A program made the translations under genes and the position numbers. Below are positions 7,757 to 14,316 of a DNA stretch of 14,409 nucleotides, one piece after another. Below the pieces are notes generated by a model. That model worked only from the letters and a program-made list of their open reading frames with translations, made no database searches and was not told where the DNA came from. Every line of letters starts with the position of its first letter. The first letter of the stretch is position 1. The DNA comes from Thermohalobaculum sp050331395 (lineage in GTDB: Bacteria > Pseudomonadota > Alphaproteobacteria > Rhodobacterales > Rhodobacteraceae): the NCBI GenBank assembly GCA_050331395.1, contig JBHJGX010000081.1:1-14409 (forward strand). The letters are read 5' to 3'.

Positions 7757-7901
7757 TTTCGCCATGCAACCCTGCCAGCCGATATGCGGGCGGAGCGCGC
7801 CTCTGAACGTCGCCGAATGTCGCTTTCGCGTCGCCTTCGGCCTCTGCCCCCCTCCCGCGAGCCCCATCGGGCGCAACAGGGCCGCCAGCCTCGCGCCACG
7901 G

Positions 7902-7930
7902 TTGAGCGGACCGGCGCGCTCGGGTATGAC
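7902..7930 (+). promoter_or_regulatory. Candidate promoter of the plus-strand island
   Basis: TTGAGC (7902-7907) and TATGAC (7925-7930) are separated by exactly 17 bases, each a four-of-six match to sigma-70 consensus. The predicted leader is about 28 bases, with an AGGGAG ribosome binding site at 7952-7957. The 220-base divergent gap (7745-7964) shows no other gene; I did not find a convincing promoter for the methyltransferase gene in it. Confidence 0.5.
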
Positions 7931-7964
7931 AACGCGGTCTTGTGGAGCGTCAGGGAGCGGGCGA

Positions 7965-8744
7965 ATGCGCGCAATTATGGTTCTGGTTTTGCTCGGCGGC
8001 CTTGGGGTGGCGGGCTATGCGCTTCTGCAAGTGCCCGAGGTGCGCGACGAAGTCGAACAGCACGTCGATCTCGCGGCCATCGAAGAGGCGATCGATCTCG
8101 AGGCGGTGCGCCTGGCGATCCGCGGCGAAGTGCGCGACGTGGCCGGCGCAGACGACCCTCCGCCCAAGATGAAACCGATTTACGACGCGCTTTTCGGCTT
8201 TGGCATCCTGATCCCCGGCCGGGAACGGGGGCGCTATACCCTCGAAGATGTCGACGGCCGATTGTTGTTGGCGCGGGAAAACCGCGGTCAGATCGAGATC
8301 GCCATCCCGGAGGGTTATCAACTCGATCCCGAAATGCCGATGTACCGGGGCAACGTGATCGGCATGCGGCTGTGGCGGGGCGAGCCGGATCCGGATTGGC
8401 AGGACCCGGTGCCCCCGGTCATCGCGCTCATCTCCGAATACCGCGGTGCCCCGGCACGGACCTTCCGGGACAATCGCGAGATCATGGGCAAAGTCGCCGC
8501 CATCGTCCAACAGACGGGTCGACCGAGCGGCTTTCCCAAACTGCGGGCCACGAACGCCCGGGCCCAGGCGAGCGGTATCTACTTTTGCGTAGAAGCGGCC
8601 GAGAGCACCGAGCCCGCGGTCGCGTTCACCTTTCTGCAGGAGCGCTATTTGCTCACGCTGATCCTGCGACCCGGTTGCGACCCGCTCACCGAAGCCGACT
8701 ATGAGGAACTCGAGGCGCTCAGACGGTTGCTCCGACCGGTCTGA
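7965..8744 (+). CDS. Membrane-anchored or exported protein with Cys pair, unknown function (island member 1)
   Basis: I do not recognise this 259-residue protein. It begins with one hydrophobic segment (residues 4-22, VLVLLGGLGVAGYALL), either a signal anchor or an uncleaved signal, then an acidic stretch and a mixed domain. The only two cysteines, Cys208 (GIYFCVE) and Cys238 (RPGCDP), are 30 residues apart and flank a beta-rich segment. The two genes downstream have the same arrangement at their C-termini, and the middle segment (GRYTLEDVDGRLLL) loosely parallels theirs, so it may be a distant relative. The ATG at 7965 has AGGGAG 7 bases upstream; the open frame extends back to 7416, but only as antisense of the methyltransferase gene. 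The three genes are close and on one strand, so an operon is plausible. Confidence 0.8.
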   Translation: MRAIMVLVLLGGLGVAGYALLQVPEVRDEVEQHVDLAAIEEAIDLEAVRLAIRGEVRDVAGADDPPPKMKPIYDALFGFGILIPGRERGRYTLEDVDGRLLLARENRGQIEIAIPEGYQLDPEMPMYRGNVIGMRLWRGEPDPDWQDPVPPVIALISEYRGAPARTFRDNREIMGKVAAIVQQTGRPSGFPKLRATNARAQASGIYFCVEAAESTEPAVAFTFLQERYLLTLILRPGCDPLTEADYEELEALRRLLRPV

Positions 8745-8810
8745 GGCCCTCGCCCTCGCCGAGAGCGCGTGCTAAGGCCGTTTGGAAGGTCCTAGGTCCA
8801 GGAGGCACCC

Positions 8811-9497
8811 ATGCGCACCCGCACCGTCATCGGTCTCGCTGCGGCCGTCGTGATCTGCGGGGTGGCCGCTCTCCTCGTCCTTGCCCCGGGCGTCCTGCGC
8901 GGGCTGCTCGGCGAGGTCGGGGCCGGGGGGCCGCCCAATTCGGCCGAACTCGAGAGCCTTCTCGAAGGGCTCGAACGCCACGGCTTCGGGCAAGCCCCCC
9001 ACGGGATCGTCATCGAAGAACGCGGCGAAGGCGGCGCCGTCTTTACTCTCCAGAGCGGGCGCACCGTGACCATCGCTCCCCCGCCCGAGACCCGCCTCGT
9101 GCCCGAATTCATCGTTCTCGGCCCGCGGCAGATCGGCTTTCTCCTCGAGCAGCAGGACGGCACCCAGGTCTATGTGAACTCCATCGATCTGAGCTTCGCC
9201 GCCCTTGCGCAACAAGAACAGGAAGGCGACGCGTTTTACGCGAACCGCGCCGAACAGATCGAACAGGCCGGCCAACTTCCGTTCCTCGACGGTATGGCCC
9301 AGGTGGTGTCCGTCGAGACGGGCGCGGACCATGTGCGGTTCTGCCTCTCGCGGGCGGACGGCGCAGCCTTTGAGGGTGGGGTCACCTACGTTGGCGCGGT
9401 CACCGCCATGGTGATGCGCGCCGGCAGCTGCGCCGAGGACGGGGTTGTGGCCGCGCGGCTCTCATTGGCCGCCGAAGCGCTCGAACTCAACCGGTGA
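8811..9497 (+). CDS. Exported protein with Cys pair, unknown function (island member 2)
   Basis: I do not recognise this 228-residue protein. A basic start (MRTRT) and a hydrophobic run at residues 6-26 direct it to the membrane or periplasm; no clear cleavage site is seen, so it may stay anchored. The rest looks like a mixed alpha/beta domain containing FTLQSGRTVTIAPPPETRLVPEFIVL near 78-103. Outside the hydrophobic segment there are just two cysteines, Cys178 (VRFCLS) and Cys207 (AGSCAED), 29 apart, probably a disulfide. It is clearly related to the next gene: the N-termini, the middle segment and the C-terminal 80 residues align with few gaps. AGGAGG lies 5 bases before the ATG. It starts 66 bases after member 1. 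Confidence 0.85.
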   Translation: MRTRTVIGLAAAVVICGVAALLVLAPGVLRGLLGEVGAGGPPNSAELESLLEGLERHGFGQAPHGIVIEERGEGGAVFTLQSGRTVTIAPPPETRLVPEFIVLGPRQIGFLLEQQDGTQVYVNSIDLSFAALAQQEQEGDAFYANRAEQIEQAGQLPFLDGMAQVVSVETGADHVRFCLSRADGAAFEGGVTYVGAVTAMVMRAGSCAEDGVVAARLSLAAEALELNR

Positions 9498-9500
9498 TCG

Positions 9501-9529
9501 TTGACAGGGCGTGACCGGGGCGCCAATCC
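9501..9529 (+). promoter_or_regulatory. Candidate promoter upstream of island member 3
   Basis: A perfect -35 TTGACA lies at 9501-9506, three bases after the stop of the preceding gene. After 17 bases comes CAATCC, or after 18 AATCCT, both poor -10 matches, so the call rests mainly on the -35. If real, member 3 could be transcribed separately from members 1 and 2. Confidence 0.3.
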
Positions 9530-9550
9530 TATGTATGGCTTGCGAGAGCG

Positions 9551-9557
9551 AGGGAGG
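9551..9557 (+). promoter_or_regulatory. Ribosome binding site pointing to a CTG start
   Basis: AGGGAGG is the only strong Shine-Dalgarno sequence in the gap 9498-9610. It is 5 bases before CTG at 9563, the codon that opens a complete signal peptide in frame with the following protein. The only GTG near it (9558) directly abuts the site and is out of frame. Confidence 0.6.
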
Positions 9558-9562
9558 GTGCG

Positions 9563-10195
9563 CTGGCCAGGGGTACGACCATCGGCGTTGCGGTCGCGTG
9601 TGCCGTATGCGTGCTTGCAGTTGGATCGGAGGCGCGGGCGAACGCGCTCCTCGAGCTCGTGCGCGTGCTCGGCGGGGTGGAGCTCGTCACCTATGACGAG
9701 ACACGTGAGAGCGCCTTTGTCCGCAAGATCGACGATCGGCGCGCTCAGTTCCGGCTGGCCAACGGGCGGAATGTCCGGATCACGGCGCCCGCAGATCACT
9801 GGCTTGCCGAATATTTCGTAATCAACAGCGGCGTGTCGGGCGGCTTCTTTCTGTTCGAAGACAAAGGCGGCCCGCTCTATTTCAACTTTGTCGATGCCGG
9901 ACGGCAGGTCGAGCCGAGCGCAGACGACACCGCCGCATTCTACGCGGAAAGCGCGGCCGAGATGGAAGCGCTCGGCACCGCGCCCTTCATGCAAGGCATC
10001 CAGACCGTGACCAACGTGTCCGCGTCCGAGACCGCCATATTTTTCTGTATGGAACGCTCTGACGGCACCCGCTTCGACGGCGCCACGCGGTATCGCGGCC
10101 GGCTTGCGGTCACTGCGATCTCGGCCACGCCTTGCGACGCCTCTGCCGAAGAGCTGACGCGCCGCCTCGAGCTTGCCGAAGACGCGCTCAACTGA
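9563..10195 (+). CDS. Secreted protein with Cys pair, unknown function, probable CTG start (island member 3)
   Basis: I do not recognise this 210-residue protein. It is a paralogue of the preceding gene: ANGRNVRITAPADHWLAEYFVI near 67-88 matches QSGRTVTIAPPPETRLVPEFIV, and the C-terminal 80 residues align, including Cys162 and Cys191 (29 apart), the only cysteines outside the signal peptide. The first conventional in-frame start is GTG at 9611, but that removes most of a clear signal peptide. Read from CTG at 9563, the N-terminus is LARGTTIGVAVACAVCVLAV with a likely cleavage after ARANA, and it lines up without gaps with the paralogue from its ATG, including the IG pair at 7-8 and Cys16. No ATG, GTG or TTG lies in frame between the stop at 9512 and 9611. 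A sequencing error in an ATG is the alternative. Confidence 0.75.
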   Translation: MARGTTIGVAVACAVCVLAVGSEARANALLELVRVLGGVELVTYDETRESAFVRKIDDRRAQFRLANGRNVRITAPADHWLAEYFVINSGVSGGFFLFEDKGGPLYFNFVDAGRQVEPSADDTAAFYAESAAEMEALGTAPFMQGIQTVTNVSASETAIFFCMERSDGTRFDGATRYRGRLAVTAISATPCDASAEELTRRLELAEDALN

Positions 10196-10225
10196 GCGCG
10201 ATGCCAAACGCCGGGTCTGTGACGC

Positions 10226-10798
10226 TTAGCGATCTGACACGGGGAAGAGATCCAAAAAGACGAGCTTATCCGCCCGGGACCCGCTTCCGGAAACGTCGAC
10301 CGTCGTGCCGTCGGCCAGCACGGTCCGCAGCCCGCCTGACGCCACGTCGCGATAGGCATGCCCCCGCGGCGAGGTGCGCGTGCCGAGGGCGGCGCCGAGC
10401 GTATCGTTGGTAAGGCCCGCCTTCAGACCCTCGGCCTCCGGCGAGCCCGCCCGAAGCCGCACCCGGATCGCTGCCTCTCCGCGTGCGTAATCCGCCCAGG
10501 TGACCGTCGGGTTCGCGACCGCGTCCTTGCCCGACGGCTTCCGCGTCCAGCCATTCGGCGCGTCGGGCAGAAGAGCGAAAAGGCTTCCCTCGCCGATCGA
10601 TGGGCGCGCCGCACCGATTTCGGTCCCGAAGATATCGCCCTCGAAGATCGAGCCGGAGCCGAGGCCGAGACCGGCGCCGCCGCGCGTCGCGAACGGATCG
10701 GGGATCGTGGTGACGAGCGGGTTCGTCTGCTCCTGCGCCGGGGTGCTGCCTGCGCCCACCGCCACGCCGAGCAGGAAACCAAGGCAAATCCGGCGCAT
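10226..10798 (-). CDS. Exported protein of unknown function
   Basis: I do not recognise this 190-residue protein. It opens with a clear signal peptide (MRRICLGFLLGVAVGAGSTPA, cleavage probably near residue 21), so it is likely periplasmic or secreted. A Gly/Ser-rich stretch GGAGLGLGSGSIFEG lies near residues 40-54, followed by a mixed domain with WADYARGEAAIRVRLRAGS near 101-119 and a C-terminal beta-rich segment LRTVLADGTTVDVSG. The mature part has no cysteine. The ATG has GGAGGA 5 bases upstream. It is convergent with the plus-strand island, ending only 30 bases from it; no terminator hairpin is evident in that gap. A link to the island proteins is possible but is inferred only from position and shared export. 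Confidence 0.8.
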   Translation of the reverse strand: MRRICLGFLLGVAVGAGSTPAQEQTNPLVTTIPDPFATRGGAGLGLGSGSIFEGDIFGTEIGAARPSIGEGSLFALLPDAPNGWTRKPSGKDAVANPTVTWADYARGEAAIRVRLRAGSPEAEGLKAGLTNDTLGAALGTRTSPRGHAYRDVASGGLRTVLADGTTVDVSGSGSRADKLVFLDLFPVSDR

Positions 10799-10831
10799 CG
10801 GGCTCCTCCGCTTTCGTGCGGCGAGACATTC

Positions 10832-10854
10832 GCCGACCGCCCGTGAGCGGTCAA
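10832..10854 (-). promoter_or_regulatory. Candidate promoter with overlapping palindrome
   Basis: On the minus strand TTGACC (10854-10849) is followed after 17 bases by GAATGT (10831-10826), a weak -10. The perfect inverted repeat GACCGC-N6-GCGGTC (10835-10852) overlaps the -35 and runs into the spacer, as an operator for a repressor would. It could alternatively be a hairpin ending the upstream dehydrogenase operon, though no T-run follows. Confidence 0.35.
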
Positions 10855-10867
10855 CCGGAAAGGCCGC

Positions 10868-12028
10868 TCAAAAGCTCCGCGGCAAGCCGAGCACCTTTTC
10901 GGCGAGGAACGAGAGGATCAGATTCGTCGAAACCGGTGCGATCTGATAAAGTCGGGTCTCCCGAAATTTGCGCTCGAGATGGTATTCGCGGGCGAAGGCG
11001 AAGCCGCCATGGGTCTGCATCGCCGTATCGCCGGCCTTCCAAGACACCTCGGATGCCAGCAGCTTGGCCATATTCGCCTCGGCCCCGCAGGACGCCTCCG
11101 CATCGAAGAGCGCCGCCGCCCGCGCGACCATAAGCGCGGCCGCCTCGGTCTCCGCATAGGCGCGCGCGATCGGAAAGCTCACGCCCTGGTTCGCGCCGAT
11201 CGGCCGGCCGAAGACCTCGCGGCCTGCCGCATACCCCACCGCCTTGTCGATGAAATAGCGCGCATCGCCCACGCATTCGGCGGCGATCAGTATCCGCTCG
11301 GCGTTCATCCCGTCGAGGATCACCCGCCAGCCGTCTCCCTCGCCCCCGAGCAGGTTCTCCGCCGGCACCGCGAGATCGTCGAAAAAGAGCTCGCAGGCGT
11401 GATGGTTGATCATCGCATCGATCGGCGTGACGGTCAGGCCCTGCCCCCGCGCCGCCCGCAAATCGACCAGAAAGGCCGAGAGCCCCTCGGTCTTCTTCGA
11501 AACCTCGGCGCGCGGCGTCGTCCGCGCGAGGAGCACCATCCAGTCCGAATGCTCGACCCGACTGATCCAGACCTTTTGGCCGCGGATGCGATAGACATCC
11601 CCGTCGCGGGTCGCCGTGGTCTTGAGCGAGGTGGTGTCGGTGCCGGTCGTCGGCTCGGTCACCGCGAAGGATTGGAGCCGAAGCCGCCCAGCCGCGATCC
11701 CCGGCAAGAGCGCGTCCTTCTGCGCCGCCGAGCCGTGCCGGAGCACCGATCCCATCACATACATCTGAGCATGGCAGGCCCCCGCATGGGCGCCGCGGCG
11801 GGAGATCTCCTCGAGGATCGCCGCCGCCTCGGTGAGCCCAAGCCCCGCGCCGCCATAGGCCTCTGGGATCAGCACGTTGAGGTACCCCGCCGCCGTCATC
11901 TCGGCCACGAATTCCGTCGGATAGCCGCGCGTCTCGTCGAGCCGGCGCCAGTAGTCCTCGCCATACCGCGCACAGAGCGCCGCGACGGCGGCACGGATCT
12001 CCCGGATTTCGTCGGTTTGGTCGAGCAT
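10868..12028 (-). CDS. Acyl-CoA dehydrogenase family protein with relocated catalytic glutamate
   Basis: This 386-residue protein has the full acyl-CoA dehydrogenase fold: an N-terminal helical domain, the FAD-contact segment FAVTEPTTGTDTTSLKTTA near 121-139, a beta domain with VWISRVEHSDWMVLLART, and the C-terminal helical domain ending THGGFAFAREYHLERKFRETRLYQIAPVST. The usual catalytic Glu of the YEGT motif (MCAD Glu376) is replaced by proline (Pro365). A glutamate, Glu244, occurs in NAERILIA, matching the position used as base in isovaleryl-CoA and long-chain dehydrogenases (LERLVLA). So it is probably active through that alternative position, and its substrate may be a branched or long acyl-CoA. 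AGGAGG precedes the ATG. It begins 17 bases after the VOC gene and is last in the operon. Confidence 0.9.
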   Translation of the reverse strand: MLDQTDEIREIRAAVAALCARYGEDYWRRLDETRGYPTEFVAEMTAAGYLNVLIPEAYGGAGLGLTEAAAILEEISRRGAHAGACHAQMYVMGSVLRHGSAAQKDALLPGIAAGRLRLQSFAVTEPTTGTDTTSLKTTATRDGDVYRIRGQKVWISRVEHSDWMVLLARTTPRAEVSKKTEGLSAFLVDLRAARGQGLTVTPIDAMINHHACELFFDDLAVPAENLLGGEGDGWRVILDGMNAERILIAAECVGDARYFIDKAVGYAAGREVFGRPIGANQGVSFPIARAYAETEAAALMVARAAALFDAEASCGAEANMAKLLASEVSWKAGDTAMQTHGGFAFAREYHLERKFRETRLYQIAPVSTNLILSFLAEKVLGLPRSF

Positions 12029-12045
12029 CGGCGGCCTCCTCGGTC

Positions 12046-12477
12046 TCAGCGCGCAAGGCGTTCGTAGAGCGTCACCAGATTGCCGTCCGGGTCGAGAGTG
12101 GCGAACTCGCGCGTGCCCCAGGGCTTCTCCGCGAGCGGGCCGTTCGGGTGGATGACCCCGGCGTCAGCACAGGCATCATGGAGCGCATCGAGCCCCTCTA
12201 CGGCAATGCGACAGGAGGCGGTGCCGGCGATGAAGGTCTCTGCCCCGGTCTCGACCGGCTGCGCGTGAAAGCCCGGCCGCCCGCGCCAGTCCCCGTCGGT
12301 CGCGCCCCAGAGATGGAGCTCCACCCGGTCGCGGGTGAGGATCGCGAACCGCGCCTCGCGATGCGCGACCGTCATTCCGAGCGCACCCGTATAGAATGCC
12401 GTCGCCCGGTCCATGTCCGACACGGGCATGGCCGGCACGGCAGCGAGAAAGCGGGGCGGGACAGCGCCGTCGGACAT
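12046..12477 (-). CDS. VOC-family (glyoxalase/bleomycin-resistance-like) protein
   Basis: This protein of about 143 residues is a single-domain member of the vicinal oxygen chelate superfamily. It shows the paired beta-alpha-beta-beta-beta layout: FLAAVPAMPVSDMDRATAFYTGALGMTV, VELHLWGA, then a second half with CRIAVEGLDALHDACADAGV and REFATLDPDGNLVTLYER, the latter typical of the family end. Members range from lyases and dioxygenases to antibiotic-binding proteins, and the function here cannot be fixed. I chose the ATG at 12477 because AGAGGA lies 6 bases upstream. The ATG at 12507 overlaps the stop of the acetyltransferase gene as ATGA and would add ten residues; both are plausible. It lies inside the acyl-CoA dehydrogenase operon. 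Confidence 0.85.
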   Translation of the reverse strand: MSDGAVPPRFLAAVPAMPVSDMDRATAFYTGALGMTVAHREARFAILTRDRVELHLWGATDGDWRGRPGFHAQPVETGAETFIAGTASCRIAVEGLDALHDACADAGVIHPNGPLAEKPWGTREFATLDPDGNLVTLYERLAR

Positions 12478-12503
12478 GGATGATCCTCTCGTCTCCGGAA
12501 AGC

Positions 12504-13115
12504 TCATGGGGCGTCGCAGCGCTCGGACCCGATCCGCCGGCGCATCAACGGGCGGTCGGGCGTGCGACGCGCGACCACCTCGAAGCCGAGGCGCAGAAAG
12601 GTCGAGCTGACGCCCGTGTAGATCGCCGAGGCAGGCCGTCGCGCGGCCGCCCGGTCGATCTCGGTCGGATAGACCTCAAGCGCGGTCGCGCCTCCCTCGG
12701 CTGCGAAGGCGAGCGCGGCGCGGGGCAGCGCCTCAGTCAGCCCGGTCCCCCGCCCGCGGGGGCGGGCGACAAAGCAGGAGAGCGACCAGATGCCCTCGCC
12801 CGCCCCCTCGATCCGGAAGTTTCGCGACCGGGCGAGCCCCGGAAGGTCCGCTCGCGGCGTCACCCGCGCCCACGCCACCGGCTCGCCACCCTGATAGGCC
12901 AAGAGCCCCGGCGGCGGTCCCTCCTCGACCCGCGCCCGGAACGCGTCCCGGTTGGCGGCCTCCGCCCCGCCCTCTGCGCCCGCGCGAAAGGCAGCCGAGG
13001 TGGCATGCCGCCAATACATGCACCAGCAGCCGCTCTTGCCGCTCGCCCCGAGGACGGTCTCGAAATCCGCCCACCGCGCGGCGCTGAGCGGGCAAATGTC
13101 CGCGGCCGCGCTCAC
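12504..13115 (-). CDS. GNAT-family N-acetyltransferase
   Basis: This 203-residue protein is a GNAT acetyltransferase that would transfer an acetyl group from acetyl-CoA to an unknown amine. The acetyl-CoA loop is RGRGTG (near residues 119-124), after the strand WSLSCFVARP, and GVSSTFLRLGFEVVARR near the C-terminus is the usual terminal strand-helix region. The N-terminal GCWCMYWR is characteristic of one GNAT subgroup and holds two cysteines. The start is GTG at 13115, overlapping the stop of the upstream dehydrogenase by 4 bases (GTGA), which points to translational coupling. The gene is in the middle of the operon; a link to acyl-CoA metabolism is by position only. Confidence 0.85.
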   Translation of the reverse strand: MSAAADICPLSAARWADFETVLGASGKSGCWCMYWRHATSAAFRAGAEGGAEAANRDAFRARVEEGPPPGLLAYQGGEPVAWARVTPRADLPGLARSRNFRIEGAGEGIWSLSCFVARPRGRGTGLTEALPRAALAFAAEGGATALEVYPTEIDRAAARRPASAIYTGVSSTFLRLGFEVVARRTPDRPLMRRRIGSERCDAP

Positions 13116-14242
13116 GCGCGGATCTGCCGGGCGATCAACAACTTTTGAATGTCGTTCGTGCCCTCGTAGATCTGGCAGACCTTCTGATCGCGATAGATCC
13201 GCTCGACCTCATAGTCCGCCAAATAGCCGTACCCGCCGAGAACCTGGATCGCCTCGGACGCGACGCGCTCGGCCGCCTGCGCGGCAAAGAGCTTGGCCAT
13301 GCAAGCCTCTTTGAGGCAGGGCTCGCCCCGGTCTTTCATGGCGGCCGCGTTCAGCGTCAGCTGCCGGGCGGCCTCGAGATCGGTGGCCATCTCGGCGAGC
13401 CGGAACTGCACGGCCTGCAAGTCGAAGATTGGCCCGCCGAAGGCCGTGCGGTCCTGTGCATAGGCGAGCGCCCGCTCATGGGCAGCCTGGGCGAGACCGA
13501 CCGCCTGGGCGGCGATGCCGATCCGGCCAGCCTCGAGCGAAGAGAGCGCGATCGCATAGCCCTGCCCCTCGGCGCCGATCAACTGATCCGCAGGCACTTT
13601 GAGGTCGGTGAAAGCGAGCGCGCAGCTGTCCGATGCCTTCTGCCCGAGCTTGGCCTCGACGCGGACGATCTCGAAGCCGGGCGCGGCGTTCTCGGTGACG
13701 AAGCACGAAATGCCTTTCTTGCCTTTCTCGGGATCGGTCACGGCGAAGAGCACGGTCGCCTGGCCGATCCGCGCCGAGGAGATGAACTGCTTCGCCCCGT
13801 TCACCACCCAGCCTTCGTTGTCGCGCACCGCCCGGGTTCGAAGATTGGCCGCGTCCGAGCCCGCCTGTGGCTCGGTGAGCGCGAACGAGCCCACCCAACG
13901 CCCCTCGGCGAGCGGGCGGAGCCACCGGTCTTTCTGACCCGCATCGCCGAACCGGTCGATCACGGCGCAAACCGGTGCGTTGTGGACCGAAACGAGGGTC
14001 GAGACCGAGCCGTCCCCGGCCGCGATCTCGATGAGTGCCAGCGCATAGGACACGTAATCGGCCCCGGCGCCGCCCCAGTCGGGGGAAATCGTCATGCCGA
14101 GAAAGCCGAGCTCGCCGAGTTCCGAAACCACCTCGGGCTCGATACGGGCGGCTTTCTCGCGGGCCTGCGCGGTGGGCGCGAGCCGGCTCTGCGCATAATC
14201 CCGCGCCGCGTCCCGGATCATGATCTGCTCTTCGGTGAGCAT
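13112..14242 (-). CDS. Acyl-CoA dehydrogenase
   Basis: This 376-residue FAD enzyme introduces the alpha,beta double bond into an acyl-CoA and passes electrons to ETF. It has the complete family layout: the N-terminal helical domain, FAD-contact segment FALTEPQAGSDAANL near 119-133, FISSARIGQATVLFAV, the beta-domain end FTDLKVPADQLIG, and the C-terminal signature QVLGGYGYLADYEVERIYRD. The catalytic base is Glu360 in IYEGTNDIQ, the position of short- and medium-chain and branched-chain members. Length is typical. The ATG follows GGGAGGA by 4 bases. It is the first gene of an operon with the acetyltransferase, VOC protein and second dehydrogenase. A short- or branched-chain substrate is likely, but chain length is not readable here. 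Confidence 0.93.
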   Translation of the reverse strand: MLTEEQIMIRDAARDYAQSRLAPTAQAREKAARIEPEVVSELGELGFLGMTISPDWGGAGADYVSYALALIEIAAGDGSVSTLVSVHNAPVCAVIDRFGDAGQKDRWLRPLAEGRWVGSFALTEPQAGSDAANLRTRAVRDNEGWVVNGAKQFISSARIGQATVLFAVTDPEKGKKGISCFVTENAAPGFEIVRVEAKLGQKASDSCALAFTDLKVPADQLIGAEGQGYAIALSSLEAGRIGIAAQAVGLAQAAHERALAYAQDRTAFGGPIFDLQAVQFRLAEMATDLEAARQLTLNAAAMKDRGEPCLKEACMAKLFAAQAAERVASEAIQVLGGYGYLADYEVERIYRDQKVCQIYEGTNDIQKLLIARQIRA

Positions 14243-14287
14243 GGTCTCCTCCCAATTTGCAAAGACCTCTGAGCGGCCTTTGCCCGG

Positions 14288-14316
14288 GAGATAGCGGCGC
14301 GCATCGCCGCTGTCAC
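14288..14316 (-). promoter_or_regulatory. Candidate promoter of the acyl-CoA dehydrogenase operon with palindromic spacer
   Basis: On the minus strand GTGACA (14316-14311) and TATCTC (14293-14288) are 17 bases apart. The spacer contains the perfect inverted repeat AGCGGCG-cgcat-CGCCGCT (14293-14311), a good candidate repressor operator. A second GTGAC lies 11 bases further upstream (14323-14327), and CACGGG...CCCGTG spans 14314-14339. The predicted leader is about 38 bases. The remaining sequence to 14409 shows no gene. Confidence 0.45.

Noticed and set aside
6422..8704. A 760-codon open frame on the plus strand across the methyltransferase gene and beyond
   Set aside because: It is antisense to a well-supported gene and then runs out of frame through island member 1. 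Its translation is Arg/His/Gly-rich without domains, as expected for the complementary frame of high-GC3 coding sequence.
8772..9332. A minus-strand open frame of 186 codons opposite island member 2
   Set aside because: The plus-strand frame has a signal segment, a strong ribosome binding site and a paralogue next door; the minus frame has none of these.
9501..9821. A 106-codon plus-strand open frame covering the gap before island member 3
   Set aside because: It is out of frame with the paralogous protein, Arg-rich, and lacks its own ribosome binding site; the CTG reading explains the region better.
10226..10345. Similarity of the C-terminal segment ADGTTVDVSG to the island proteins (SGRTVTIA, NGRNVRIT)
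   Set aside because: The match is a short beta-strand-like pattern only, with no cysteine pair and no further alignment, so common ancestry is not supported.
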